Counted from the first letter of the stretch, positions 52,919 to 62,001 are shown. The stretch is DNA of 64,000 bases from Streptomyces sp. NBRC 110028 (GCF_001417735.1 NZ_BBUZ01000025.1:372001-436000); one strand, 5' to 3'. The notes: generated by a model from the sequence alone, not told the origin. A program made the numbers and translations.

Positions 52919-53075
52919 CGTTCAGTCACCTCCGGCCACTGAACGTAGGTTTCCTGCTCCCTCCCGGTGGTCGATAAGGGTTCGGCTCCACCCTTACGTG
53001 TGGCTGTTGACCGATTCGCCTGAGAGGTCGTGGATGAATGTGCTGTAAGGAGAGGCTTCTGCGGTGCGATTAAAG

Positions 53076-53090
53076 TAAGGCACGCCTAAG
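53076..53090. promoter_or_regulatory. Iron box (DmdR/IdeR type) before siderophore-binding gene
   Basis: TAAGGCACGCCTAAG matches the core of the actinobacterial iron box (TTAGG..AGGC..CCTAA family), with AAGGC and GCCTA arms. It lies 30 bp upstream of the siderophore-binding lipoprotein start, so iron repression is likely. Confidence 0.72.
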
Positions 53091-53120
53091 TGCCTGCATA
53101 CCTCGATCCTGGAGCGCACC

Positions 53121-54155
53121 ATGTCCGTACACCGCCGCGGCAGCGCCGCCCTCGCCCTCGCCCTGGCCGGGGCGCTCTCCCTCGCCGCCTGCGGCGCGTC
53201 CGGCAGCGGCAAGGACGGCGCCAAGGGCAACGGCGGCGGTGGGAAGTCCGTCGCGCAGGGCGGCAAGGACTTCGGCGAGGCCGCCGAGCAGACCGCGAAG
53301 ATGGGCACCGCTGCCAAGCCCGGCCAGTTCCCGCGCACCATCACGCAGGCCATGGGCAAGACGGAGATCAAGAGCAGGCCGAAGCGGGTCGTGGTGCTCG
53401 ACGTCGGCGAGCTGGACAACGTCGTCTCGCTGGGCGTCAAACCGGTCGGCTTCGCGCCCTCCGAGGGCGACCAGGCCCTCCCCGGCTACCTCAGGAAGGC
53501 CGCCGGGAACCCGAAGAACGTCGGCACCATCAACAACCTCAACCTGGAGGCCATCAACGCCCTCCACCCCGATCTGATCCTGGGCAGCAAGCTGCGCGCC
53601 GAGCCGCTGTACGACGAGCTGAAGCAGATCGCCCCGACCGTCTTCTCCATCCGCCCCGGCTTCACCTGGAAGGAGAACTACCTCCTCAACGCGGCGGCCC
53701 TGGACCGCACCGCCGAGGCGAAGCGCGAACTCGACGCGTACGAGACGAAGGCGAGGAAGCTGGGCGAGGACATCGGCCCGAAGAAGCCGACCGTCACCAT
53801 GCTGCGCTTCATGCCGGAGTTCACCCGGCTCTACGCCAAGGCGTCCTTCATCGGCACGATCCTCCAGGACGTCGGCCTGCCCCGGCCCAAGAACCAGCAG
53901 GTCGACGACCTGGCCACGGAGATCGGCCCGGAGCGGATCAAGGAGGCCGACGCCGACTGGATCTTCACCGGCGTCTACGGCGACCCCAAGGCCACCAAGC
54001 GGGACCAGGCGGAGTCCAACCCGCTGTGGAAGAAGCTCAAGGCGGTCAAGGCGGGGCACGCCAAGAACGTCGAGGACGAGACCTGGTACCTGGGCCTCGG
54101 CGTCACCGCCGCCGACCGGGTGCTGGACGACCTCCGCGGCTACCTGGTCCGCTGA
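53121..54155 (+). CDS. Iron-siderophore ABC transporter substrate-binding lipoprotein
   Basis: A 344-residue protein with a lipoprotein signal (ALAGALSLAAC, lipid-modified Cys at about residue 24) and a FecB/FhuD-type two-lobe domain: RPKRVVVLDVGELDNVVSLG, ALHPDLILGSKLRAEPLYDE and RIKEADADWIFTGVYGDP. It binds a ferric siderophore outside the membrane and delivers it to a permease encoded elsewhere. ATG 53121 follows TGGAG. An iron box precedes it, consistent with induction in iron shortage. Confidence 0.9.
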   Translation: MSVHRRGSAALALALAGALSLAACGASGSGKDGAKGNGGGGKSVAQGGKDFGEAAEQTAKMGTAAKPGQFPRTITQAMGKTEIKSRPKRVVVLDVGELDNVVSLGVKPVGFAPSEGDQALPGYLRKAAGNPKNVGTINNLNLEAINALHPDLILGSKLRAEPLYDELKQIAPTVFSIRPGFTWKENYLLNAAALDRTAEAKRELDAYETKARKLGEDIGPKKPTVTMLRFMPEFTRLYAKASFIGTILQDVGLPRPKNQQVDDLATEIGPERIKEADADWIFTGVYGDPKATKRDQAESNPLWKKLKAVKAGHAKNVEDETWYLGLGVTAADRVLDDLRGYLVR

Positions 54156-54245
54156 TCGCCTTTCAGCTGTCCACCGCCGTCGGCCGTCGCGCTGGGTGAA
54201 GGCAGGGGCAAGGCTTCCCGGTGATCCGGGAGGTAGCCTTGCCCC

Positions 54246-55121
54246 GTGCCCGCTCTCACCGATGTCCTCGCCGCCCTCGACGCCCTCTGGCCGCCCGAGC
54301 GGGCGGAGCAGTGGGACGCCGTCGGGACGGTCTGCGGGGACCCCGATGCCCAGGTCAGCCGCGTGCTGTTCGCCGTCGACCCCGTCCAGGAGGTCGCCGA
54401 CGAGGCGGTGGCGCTCGGCGCCGATCTGCTGATCACCCACCACCCGCTCTATCTGCGGGGCACGACCACGGTCGCCGCCTCCACCTTCAAGGGGCGGGTG
54501 GTGCACACCCTGATCAAGCACGACATCGCGCTGCACGTCGCGCACACCAACGCCGACCGCGCCGACCCCGGCGTCTCCGACGCCCTCGCCGGCGCGCTCG
54601 ACCTGCGGACCGTCGGCCCGCTGGTGCCGGACCCGGCCGACCCCACCGGACGGCAGGGGCTCGGCCGGATCTGCGAACTCGACCGCCCCGAGTCGCTGCG
54701 CGAGTTCACCGAGCGCGCCGCCGCCCGGCTGCCCGCCACCGCGCAGGGCATCCGCGCCTCGGGCGACCCGGACCGTACGATCCGTACCGTCGCCGTCTGC
54801 GGCGGTTCCGGGGACGGCCTGTTCGCCGAGGCGCGCGCGGCCGGGGTGGACGCGTACCTCACCGCCGACCTGCGCCACCACCCGGCCTCCGAGGCGCGCG
54901 AACACAGCGACCTCGCGCTGGTGGACGCCGCGCACTGGGCCACCGAATGGCCCTGGACCGAGCAGGCCGCGGCGCAGCTCGACGAGATCTCCGACCGGCA
55001 CGGCTGGGACCTGCGCACCCATGTCTCGCGCAGGGTCACCGACCCGTGGACGGCCCACGCCGCGGCCACCGCCCCGTTCCGGGCCTTCGTGCCCGACACC
55101 GCCTCGGCCTCACCCGCCTGA
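54246..55121 (+). CDS. Nif3-like dinuclear metal centre protein
   Basis: A 291-residue protein with ADLLITHHPLYLRGTTTVAA, ALHVAHTNADRADPGVSDAL and DAYLTADLRHHPASEAREHS, the conserved metal-binding motifs of the NIF3/YbgI family. These form hexameric rings with a dinuclear metal site; proposed roles include GTP cyclohydrolase-like or peptidase activity, but the function is unsettled. GTG 54246. The zinc-ribbon gene and the RNase H/phosphatase gene follow in the order familiar from Streptomyces, so they are probably co-transcribed. Confidence 0.9.
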   Translation: MPALTDVLAALDALWPPERAEQWDAVGTVCGDPDAQVSRVLFAVDPVQEVADEAVALGADLLITHHPLYLRGTTTVAASTFKGRVVHTLIKHDIALHVAHTNADRADPGVSDALAGALDLRTVGPLVPDPADPTGRQGLGRICELDRPESLREFTERAAARLPATAQGIRASGDPDRTIRTVAVCGGSGDGLFAEARAAGVDAYLTADLRHHPASEAREHSDLALVDAAHWATEWPWTEQAAAQLDEISDRHGWDLRTHVSRRVTDPWTAHAAATAPFRAFVPDTASASPA

Positions 55122-55167
55122 GGCCCCGCCTCTCTCCGTCCCCTACGCACCCCTCTGGAGCCCCCCG

Positions 55168-55911
55168 CTGAACGCCGCGCCCGCAGACCAGATCCGCCTG
55201 CTCGACGTCCAGGGCCTCGACGTACGGCTCTCGCAGCTCGCGCACAAGCGCCGGACGCTGCCCGAGCACGCCGAGCTCGAGACCCTGAACGCCGACCACA
55301 CCCAGCTGCGTGACCTCCTCGTCGCGTCCCAGACCGAGGAGAGCGACACCGCCCGCGAGCAGACGAAGGCGGAGCAGGACGTGGACCAGGTGCGCCAGCG
55401 TGCCGCCCGCGACCAGAAGCGTCTCGACTCCGGTGCCGTCACCTCGCCCAAGGACCTGGAGAACCTCCAGCACGAGATCGCCTCCCTCGCCCGCCGCCAG
55501 AGCGACCTGGAGGACGTCGTCCTGGAGGTCATGGAGCGCCGGGAGGCCGCCCAGGAGCGGGCCACCGAGCTGACCGGCCGGGTGGAATCCCTCCAGGCCA
55601 AGATCATCGACGCCACGGCGCGGCGCGACGCGGCGGCCGAGGAGATCGACAAAGAGATCGCGACCATCACCAAGGAGCGCGAGGTCATCGCCGGGACCAT
55701 CCCCGCCGATCTGCTGAAGCTCTACGACAAGCTGCGCGAGCAGCAGGGCGGCGTCGGCGCCGCCCGGCTCTACCAGCGGCGCTGCGACGGCTGCCGCCAG
55801 GAGCTGGCCATCACCGAGCTGAACGAGGTCCGGTCCGCCGCCCCCGACACCGTGGTGCGGTGCGAGAACTGCCGCCGGATCCTGGTCCGTACGCCCGAGT
55901 CCGGGCTGTAG
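55168..55911 (+). CDS. Coiled-coil zinc-ribbon protein (C4-type, SCO2298-like)
   Basis: A 247-residue protein: a long coiled coil (about 20-190, with heptads such as DVDQVRQRAARDQKRLDSGA) and a C-terminal zinc ribbon RRCDGCRQELAI and VRCENCRRILVR with CxxC pairs. Role unknown, possibly nucleic-acid or protein binding. The start appears to be CTG 55168: homologs begin at NAAPADQIRLLDVQ, GGAG lies 8 nt upstream, and the nearest ATG or GTG would add a Pro-rich extension running back into nif3. CTG initiation is unusual. Confidence 0.82.
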   Translation: MNAAPADQIRLLDVQGLDVRLSQLAHKRRTLPEHAELETLNADHTQLRDLLVASQTEESDTAREQTKAEQDVDQVRQRAARDQKRLDSGAVTSPKDLENLQHEIASLARRQSDLEDVVLEVMERREAAQERATELTGRVESLQAKIIDATARRDAAAEEIDKEIATITKEREVIAGTIPADLLKLYDKLREQQGGVGAARLYQRRCDGCRQELAITELNEVRSAAPDTVVRCENCRRILVRTPESGL

Positions 55912-55914
55912 CCG

Positions 55915-57090
55915 ATGGCGCGGCGCCGCTTCATCGTCGAGGCCGACGGCGGCTCCCGGGGCAACCCGGGGCCCGCCGGCTACGGCGCCGTCGTCCTGGA
56001 CGCGGTGACGGGCGAACCGCTCGCCGAGGTCGCCGAGTACATCGGCACCGCGACCAACAACGTCGCCGAGTACAAGGGCCTGATCGCCGGTCTGCGGGCC
56101 GCCCACGCCCTCGACCCGGAGGCGGACGTCCAGGTCCGGATGGACTCCAAGCTGGTCATCGAGCAGATGTCCGGCCGCTGGAAGATCAAGCACCCGGACA
56201 TGCGGCCGCTCGCCACCGAGGCCAAGGGGCTCCTGCCGCCCGGCCAGGTGACGTACGGCTGGATCCCGCGCGAGCAGAACAGCCACGCGGACCGGCTCGC
56301 CAACGAGGCGATGGACGCGGGCAAGCGGGGCGAGCGGTGGCAGCCGAAGGTGCCGCCGGGCGGCACCCTCGCGACGGCCGCCCCCGAGGCCCCGGCCGAC
56401 GACGCCCTCGCCGAGCCCGCCACGACCCCGGCCGCTCCCCCCGTGGGCTGGGGTTCCGCCGATCTCGGCGCGCCCACCACGTTCGTCCTGCTCCGGCACG
56501 GCGAGACGCCGCTCACCCCGGAGAAGCGCTTCTCCGGCAGTGGCGGCAGCGACCCCGGCCTCTCGGACATCGGCCACCGCCAGGCCGAACTGGTCGCTGC
56601 GTCACTCGCCGCGCGCGGCACCATCCAGGCCGTCGTCACCTCGCCCCTGAAGCGCTGCCGGGAGACCGCCCACGCGGTGGCCGCGCGCCTCGGCCTCGAC
56701 GTCCGTGTCGACGAGGGGCTGCGCGAGACGGACTTCGGCGCCTGGGAGGGGCTGACCTTCGCGGAGGTGCGCGACCGCTACCCGGACGACCTCGACACCT
56801 GGCTCGGCTCCTCCAAGGCCGCCCCCACGGGCGGCGGCGAGTCCTTCGCCACGGTCGCCCGCCGCGTCGCCCTCTCCCGCGACAAGCTGATCGCCCGCTA
56901 CGCGGGCCGCACGGTGCTGCTCGTCAGCCATGTCACGCCGATCAAGACCCTGACCCGGCTGGCCCTCGGTGCCCCGCCGGAGTCCCTGTTCCGCATGGAA
57001 CTCTCGGCCGCGTCCCTGTCGGCGGTGGCGTACTACGGCGACGGCAACGCCTCCGTCCGCCTGCTGAACGACACGTCCCACCTGCGGTAG
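55915..57090 (+). CDS. Bifunctional RNase HI / acid phosphatase (CobC-like)
   Basis: A 391-residue fusion. The N-terminal RNase HI (about 1-130) has IVEADGGSRGNPGPAGYGAV, NNVAEYKGLIAGL, VQVRMDSKLVIEQMSGRWKI and SHADRLANEAMD, giving the Asp-Glu-Asp catalytic set. The C-terminal histidine phosphatase (about 180-385) has FVLLRHGETPLTP, FGAWEGLTFAEV and VLLVSHVTPI. It removes RNA from RNA-DNA hybrids; the phosphatase half resembles alpha-ribazole phosphatase of cobalamin assembly. ATG 55915 is 3 bp after the previous stop. The same fusion is known as Rv2228c. Confidence 0.93.
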   Translation: MARRRFIVEADGGSRGNPGPAGYGAVVLDAVTGEPLAEVAEYIGTATNNVAEYKGLIAGLRAAHALDPEADVQVRMDSKLVIEQMSGRWKIKHPDMRPLATEAKGLLPPGQVTYGWIPREQNSHADRLANEAMDAGKRGERWQPKVPPGGTLATAAPEAPADDALAEPATTPAAPPVGWGSADLGAPTTFVLLRHGETPLTPEKRFSGSGGSDPGLSDIGHRQAELVAASLAARGTIQAVVTSPLKRCRETAHAVAARLGLDVRVDEGLRETDFGAWEGLTFAEVRDRYPDDLDTWLGSSKAAPTGGGESFATVARRVALSRDKLIARYAGRTVLLVSHVTPIKTLTRLALGAPPESLFRMELSAASLSAVAYYGDGNASVRLLNDTSHLR

Positions 57091-57119
57091 GCGCCCCTGG
57101 CCGCGCGCCCTACCGCAGG
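57081..57119. terminator. Shared bidirectional hairpin across two convergent stop codons
   Basis: CCTGCGGTAGGCGC pairs with GCGCCCTACCGCAGG with one bulge and a loop of about 10 nt. The stem contains the last Leu-Arg-stop codons of both the RNase H/phosphatase gene and the KDPG aldolase gene. Confidence 0.7.
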
Positions 57120-57745
57120 GCGGCGGCCTCCCGGGCCAGGGACTCGACGCGCGCCCAGTCGCCCGCCGCCACCGCCTCCGCCGGGAGCATCCAGGTGCCG
57201 CCCACGCAGCCGACGTTGGGGAGCGCCAGATAGCCTGGGGCGCGGGCGGCGTTGACGCCGCCGGTGGGGCAGAAGCGGGCGTCCGGGAGCGGGGAGGCGA
57301 GGGCGCCGAGGTAGGCCGTACCGCCTGCCGCCTCCGCCGGGAAGAACTTCATCTCGGTCACCCCGCGCTCCAGCAGCGCCACGACCTCCGACGTGGTCGA
57401 GACCCCCGGCAGCGACGGAATCCCCGAATCCCGCATGGCGCCCAGCAGCCGGTCCGTCCACCCCGGGCTGACCAGGAAGCGGGAGCCGGCCGCGACGGCG
57501 GTGTCCACGTGCCCTGGCGTCAGCACCGTGCCCGCGCCGACGATCGCCTCCGGCACCTCCGCCACGATCGCCCGGATGGCGTCGGCGGCGGCCGGGGTGC
57601 GGAAGGTGACCTCGATCGCCGGAAGGCCACCGGCGACCAGCGCGCGGGCCATCGGCACCGCGTCGGCCGCGTCGTCGATGACGACGACGGGGATGACGGG
57701 GGCGAGGTCGAGCAGGGAGGAGGGGGAGGGCGCGGTGTCTGTCAC
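57110..57745 (-). CDS. eda: KDPG/KHG aldolase
   Basis: A 211-residue class I aldolase. The Schiff-base Lys133 is in VTEMKFFPAEAAGG, Glu45 in LPAIEVTFRTP and Thr73 in VGAGTVLTPGH, the same positions as in Escherichia coli Eda; CPTGGVNAARAPGYL binds the phosphate. It splits 2-keto-3-deoxy-6-phosphogluconate (or 4-hydroxy-2-oxoglutarate) into pyruvate plus an aldehyde. GTG 57745. It stands alone, so the partner dehydratase is elsewhere. Confidence 0.92.
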   Translation of the reverse strand: MTDTAPSPSSLLDLAPVIPVVVIDDAADAVPMARALVAGGLPAIEVTFRTPAAADAIRAIVAEVPEAIVGAGTVLTPGHVDTAVAAGSRFLVSPGWTDRLLGAMRDSGIPSLPGVSTTSEVVALLERGVTEMKFFPAEAAGGTAYLGALASPLPDARFCPTGGVNAARAPGYLALPNVGCVGGTWMLPAEAVAAGDWARVESLAREAAALR

Positions 57746-57853
57746 GGGACCATTCTGAGGGCGGGTGTCATGACTCGCAACGCTCGTTGCGGAGAGTGCA
57801 ATGCCATCCTGCTGTGGGCGCCGGAAGGGCCGTATGGTCGTACGAGGCTACGG

Positions 57854-57929
57854 CTCCGTACGAGGAACGCAGCTCCGTAAGAGGAACGCAGCTCCGTAAG
57901 AGGAACGCAGCTCCGTACGAGGGCTACAG
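57854..57929. repeat. Four tandem copies of a 19-bp repeat
   Basis: The unit CTCCGTAAGAGGAACGCAG starts at 57854, 57873, 57892 and 57911; the two middle copies are identical, the outer ones vary slightly, and a fifth partial copy begins at 57930 inside the end of yaaA. There are no spacers, so it is not CRISPR. Confidence 0.85.
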
Positions 57930-58721
57930 CTCCGTCACCACCACGTCCAGCGCCCACGGCCGTCCCGCCCGCTCCGGAGCCGCCGCCTCCACCACGTACC
58001 CGAACCCCCGCAGCGCCTCCACCAGCTCCCCGGGACCCTTCGGCTCGGCCCCCGCGGTCAGCAGGTCCCGCACCATCCGGCCCTTCGTCGCCTTGTTGAA
58101 GTGGCTGACCACGGCCCGCTTCTCCACCCCGTCCACGATCTTCGACTGCAGCACCCGCACCGTGGCCGTGCGCTCCGCGACCTCCCCCTTCGGCTTCCAC
58201 GCCGTCGCGTACGCCGCCGACCGCAGGTCGAGGACCAGCCCGTTCCCGGCGGCCTCCGGCAGGACGGTGGCCATCGGCGTACGCCAGAAGGCGCCGAGCG
58301 CGCCGAGGCCCGGCAGCTTGACCCCCATCGAGCAGCGGTACGACGGGATGCGGTCCCCGATCCGTACCGCGCCCCACAGCCCCGAGAAGACCAGCAGCGA
58401 GCGTGCCGCCCGCCGCCGGGCGGGGGCGGGGAGGGTGGCGAGGCCGAGCGCGTCGTACAGCACACCGGTGTAGATCTCCCCGGCGGGCCGGGTCCCGGCC
58501 GACCGGAGCGCCGCGTTCTTGGCGACCTCGCCGCTCAGCCCCGCGCTCAGCCCCAGCACCTCGGCCGCCTTCGCCTCGTCGCCCGAGCACAGCGTGACCA
58601 GCTCCTCCAGCACCCGGGTCCGGGCCTCGCCCAGCCCCGGAAGCGACAGCGACCCCAGGTCCAGCGGGGATCCGGAGCCTCCCGTGGCCTTTCCCTCGGA
58701 CGGCGGCAGCAGGACGAGCAC
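57924..58721 (-). CDS. yaaA: Peroxide stress protein YaaA family (DUF328)
   Basis: A 265-residue protein beginning MLVLLPPSEGKATGG, the family signature, with RIPSYRCSMGVKLPGLGALG, LVLDLRSAAYATAWKPKGE and VSHFNKATKGRMVRDLL. In Escherichia coli, YaaA limits free iron and protects DNA and proteins during peroxide stress. GTG 58721. The 3' end of the gene runs into a 19-bp tandem-repeat array, so its last codons may have been created or altered by the repeat. Confidence 0.9.
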   Translation of the reverse strand: MLVLLPPSEGKATGGSGSPLDLGSLSLPGLGEARTRVLEELVTLCSGDEAKAAEVLGLSAGLSGEVAKNAALRSAGTRPAGEIYTGVLYDALGLATLPAPARRRAARSLLVFSGLWGAVRIGDRIPSYRCSMGVKLPGLGALGAFWRTPMATVLPEAAGNGLVLDLRSAAYATAWKPKGEVAERTATVRVLQSKIVDGVEKRAVVSHFNKATKGRMVRDLLTAGAEPKGPGELVEALRGFGYVVEAAAPERAGRPWALDVVVTEL

Positions 58722-58797
58722 GGTCTCTCCTCGAAAGCTTCGGCGGTACGGCGCGGGCCGGTGCCGTTGGACGCCGACCCGGCCCGCAGCCTACGGC

Positions 58798-60480
58798 CTA
58801 CGCGCCCGCCGCCCGCAGCCACACCGTGGTGTCCGGCGGCAGCCCGGCCCCGCCGTCCGTCAGCGGCCCGCTGCTCAGCACCACCTCGCCCACGGCGGGC
58901 AGCGGCACGGCGGCCGCCGACAGGTTGGTGACGCTGTGCCAGCCGCCGGCGCGGCGGAAGCGCAGCACCCCGGCGCTCAGTTCGGCGACCGAACCCAGCC
59001 ACTCCACCGTCTCGTCCGTCCCCTCGCGCAGCAGTTCCCGCCGCAGCCGCAGCGCCTCCCGGTACAGCTCCAGCGTCGAACCGGCGTCCCCCTCCTGCGC
59101 CTCGACCGACAGCTCCCCGAACCCCTCCGGCTGCGGCAGCCACGCCCCGCCCGCGCCGAAGCCGTAGGACGGGCCGGTGCGTGTCCACGGCAGGGGCACC
59201 CGGCAGCCGTCCCGGCCCTTGACCCGGTGGCCGCTGCGCTCCCAGGTCGGGTCCTGCAGCACGTCCACGGGCAGGTCGGCGACCTCGGGAAGCCCCAGCT
59301 CCTCGCCCTGGTAGAGATACGACGAACCGGGCAGGGCCAGCATCAGCAGCGTCGCGGCACGGGCCCGCCGCAGCCCCAGCGCGAGGTCGGCCTCCGGCTC
59401 CCGGCCGTCGGCCAGCAGCCAGGCGTCCCGGCCCGCGCCCGTCAGATCGTCCGGCAGGGCGAGCCGGGTGCGGTGCCGGATCACATCGTGGTTGGAGAGC
59501 ACCCAGGTGGCCGAGGCCCCCGCCTCCCGGGCGGCGGACAGCGCGCCGTCGATGACCGAGTGCAGGGCGGGGGCGTTGAGCGGGGCACTGAGGAAGTCGA
59601 AGTTGAACGCCTGGCCCAGCTCGTCCGCGCGGGCGTACGACACCCGGCGCGCATTGCGCACCCACGCCTCGGCGACCGCGATGCGCGGCGGGTCGTACTC
59701 GTTGAACACCGTGCGCCACTCGCGGAAGATCCCGTGCACCTCGTCGCGGTCCCACAGCGGATGGCTGCCGTCCTCCGGCAGGTCCTCCGGCTCGTAGCCG
59801 GGCACCTCCCCGATGTCGCGCAGCGGCTCGGCCAGGTCCTTGGCCAGCCCGTGCGCGACGTCCACCCGGAAACCGGCCACGCCCCGGTCGGACCAGAAGC
59901 GCAGCGTGGTGAGGAAGTCGGCGCGCACCTCCGGGTGGTCCCAGTTGAGATCGGGCTGCTCGGGGGCGAAGAGGTGCAGGTACCACTGCCCGTCGGGCAC
60001 CCGGGTCCACGCGGGACCGCCGAAGCACGAGACCCAGTCGGTGGGCGGCAGCCCCCCGCCCGGCCCCCGCCCCTCCCGGAAGACGTACCGCTCCCGGGCC
60101 GGACCGCCGGGGCCCGCGCGCAGGGCCTCCCGGAACCAGGCATGGTCGTTGGAGGTGTGGTTGGGGACGATGTCCACCATCACCTTGAGCCCGAGCCGGT
60201 CCGCCTCCGCGACCATCCGGTCGAAGTCCTCCAGGGTGCCGAGCCGCGGATCGACGTCGCGGTAGTCGGCCACGTCATAGCCGCCGTCGGCGAGCGCGGA
60301 CGGATAGAAGGGGCTCAGCCACACGGCGTCCACGCCGAGCCGGGCGAGGTAGGGCAGCCGGCTGGTGACCCCGGGCAGATCACCGATCCCGTCGCCGTCG
60401 GAGTCGGCGAAGCTGCGGGGATAGACCTGGTAGATGACGGCCTGCCGCCACCAGTGGCTGTTCACGGGGTCGTCGCTCAC
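58798..60480 (-). CDS. GH13 alpha-glucosidase / oligo-1,6-glucosidase type
   Basis: A 560-residue cytoplasmic GH13 enzyme. Conserved regions: AVIYQVYPRSFADSDGDGIG, VMVDIVPNHTSNDHAWF (region I), GFRVDVAHGLAKD with the nucleophile Asp (II), RIAVAEAWVRN with the acid Glu (III) and WVLSNHDVIRHRTR (IV). It hydrolyses alpha-1,4 or alpha-1,6 glucosidic bonds in small oligosaccharides. The start is placed at GTG 60480, just before the conserved HWWRQAVIYQ, with GAGGA upstream. No transporter or regulator is adjacent. Confidence 0.92.
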   Translation of the reverse strand: MSDDPVNSHWWRQAVIYQVYPRSFADSDGDGIGDLPGVTSRLPYLARLGVDAVWLSPFYPSALADGGYDVADYRDVDPRLGTLEDFDRMVAEADRLGLKVMVDIVPNHTSNDHAWFREALRAGPGGPARERYVFREGRGPGGGLPPTDWVSCFGGPAWTRVPDGQWYLHLFAPEQPDLNWDHPEVRADFLTTLRFWSDRGVAGFRVDVAHGLAKDLAEPLRDIGEVPGYEPEDLPEDGSHPLWDRDEVHGIFREWRTVFNEYDPPRIAVAEAWVRNARRVSYARADELGQAFNFDFLSAPLNAPALHSVIDGALSAAREAGASATWVLSNHDVIRHRTRLALPDDLTGAGRDAWLLADGREPEADLALGLRRARAATLLMLALPGSSYLYQGEELGLPEVADLPVDVLQDPTWERSGHRVKGRDGCRVPLPWTRTGPSYGFGAGGAWLPQPEGFGELSVEAQEGDAGSTLELYREALRLRRELLREGTDETVEWLGSVAELSAGVLRFRRAGGWHSVTNLSAAAVPLPAVGEVVLSSGPLTDGGAGLPPDTTVWLRAAGA

Positions 60481-60710
60481 GGAGTCCTCGCGGGTGGTGG
60501 GTGTGCGGTACGCGGGGGTGTGCGGTATGCGGCCCAGCCGTCGAGGCAAGTGTCCCCGCCCGCGCCGCGGTCTGTCGAGACCGCAAGGTCAACGCCGGAG
60601 CCGGCCCGGCGTGCGCGCTTCTGTGCCACGATCGGGTGAGGAAGACTCTTTCCGCCGGGTATCGGCTCCCTCGGTACCTAGGCTGGCGGCGAGACAGGGA
60701 AGAGGGTGGC

Positions 60711-61295
60711 ATGAGCGCCATGGCACACGAACCGCTCACGCAGGACCACGACCACGTCCTGCTGGAGGGTTTCTTGGCCCTGGATACGCCGGAAGGCTTC
60801 CGGGCCGAGCTGATCGAGGGGGAAATCGTCGTGACACCGCCGCCGGACGGGGACCACGAGAGTTACATCAACATGATCCTGAAGCAGGTGATCAGACGGT
60901 CCGCATCGGACATGGACTTCTCCGGGAACAAGGGCCTCACCGTTCCCCGTGGCGGTTTGTGTGTCCGGAACCATGTGATTCCGGACGGCACCTTCGCCCC
61001 AACCGAGCTGGATCTCTTCCCCGGTGCCGAGTCCTGGATGCCGTGTGAGGGCGTGTCCATGGTCGTCGAGGTCACCTCTACCAAACCGGACCGGGACCGT
61101 AAGGCCAAGCGCCACTGCTATGCCCGCGGTGGAATCCCCCTCTACCTCCTCGTCGACCGGGACAACAGCGACGTGACGCTCTTCAGTGACCCGGAGAACG
61201 GCGACTACCGCCAGCACGTCACGGTCCCCTTCGGCAAGCGGCTCGACCTGCCCGCTCCGTTCTCCTTCTCTCTGGAGACGACCCGCTTCGTCTGA
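60711..61295 (+). CDS. Uma2-family (DUF820) restriction-endonuclease-fold protein
   Basis: A 194-residue protein with RAELIEGEIVVTPPPDGDH, VIPDGTFAPTELDLFPGAES and VSMVVEVTSTKPDRDRKAKR, carrying the Glu, Asp and Glu-x-Thr residues of the Uma2 PD-(D/E)XK-like fold; YARGGIPLYLLVDRDNSDVT follows. Uma2 proteins are numerous in Streptomyces; their targets are unknown. ATG 60711 follows GGGAAGAGGG. It lies directly upstream of rnpB on the same strand. Confidence 0.88.
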   Translation: MSAMAHEPLTQDHDHVLLEGFLALDTPEGFRAELIEGEIVVTPPPDGDHESYINMILKQVIRRSASDMDFSGNKGLTVPRGGLCVRNHVIPDGTFAPTELDLFPGAESWMPCEGVSMVVEVTSTKPDRDRKAKRHCYARGGIPLYLLVDRDNSDVTLFSDPENGDYRQHVTVPFGKRLDLPAPFSFSLETTRFV

Positions 61296-61328
61296 GTCGC
61301 CCCGCTCGGGCCGGTACCATGGTGACTA

Positions 61329-61743
61329 CGGCGGACGAGCCGGCCGGGCGGTCGCGTCGGGGTCCTTCAAGGGTCCCGCCGAGGAACGTCCGGGCTCCAC
61401 ACGGCAGGGTGGTGGGTAACGCCCACCCGGGGTGACCCGCGGGACAGTGCCACAGAAAACAGACCGCCGGGGCCGCAAGGCGCCGGTAAGGGTGAAACGG
61501 TGGTGTAAGAGACCACCAGTGCCCAGGGTGACCTGGGCAGCTAGGTAAACCCCACCCGGAGCAAGGTCAAGAGGAGCCGCCGCGAGGTGGCTCTGCGCGG
61601 ATGATCGAGGGCTGCCCGCCCGAGTCCGCGGGTAGACCGCACGAGGCCGGCGGCGACGTCGGCCCTAGATGGATGGCCGCCTCCCCGCGGGCCGTGAGGC
61701 CCACGGGAGACAGAACCCGGCGTACAGGCCGACTCGTCCGCCG
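61329..61743 (+). ncRNA. rnpB: RNase P RNA, bacterial class A
   Basis: Conserved core segments appear in order: GAGGAACGTCCGGGCTCC, ACAGTGCCACAGAAAACAGA, GTAAGGGTGAAACGGTGG, TAAGAGACCACCAG, GGTAAACCCC and AGCAAGGTCAAGAGGAGC. The ends CGGCGGACGAGCCGG and CCGACTCGTCCGCCG form helix P1 and set the approximate limits, giving about 415 nt. It is the catalytic RNA that matures tRNA 5' ends. Confidence 0.95.
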
Positions 61744-61747
61744 CCCA

Positions 61748-61780
61748 CGCTCCCCACCAGGTCAAACCGAGTGGGGAGCG
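61748..61780 (+). terminator. rnpB terminator hairpin
   Basis: A perfect 10-bp stem CGCTCCCCAC / GTGGGGAGCG with a 13-nt loop starts 5 bp after rnpB and is followed by CTTCC. Confidence 0.82.
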
Positions 61781-62001
61781 CTTCCGTCGCACCCCCAAGG
61801 GGGTTCTGGGGGAGCTTCAGCGGGGAGCCGCACATCCGGCCCTCACGTCGCTGCCGCGAGCACATCCGCCGGCTGGCCCACGAAGTGGTACGCGCCACGT
61901 TTGGCCGCGGGAACTCGATGCTCCGGCGAGCCGACCATTGCAGCGGTACGGCCTCAAGCCGTCCCCCGTATGACGGTTCGATGCGACCAGGAAGGTCGGG
62001 C

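Noticed and set aside
57854..57933. CRISPR array
   Set aside because: Repeats are 19 bp and directly adjacent without spacers.
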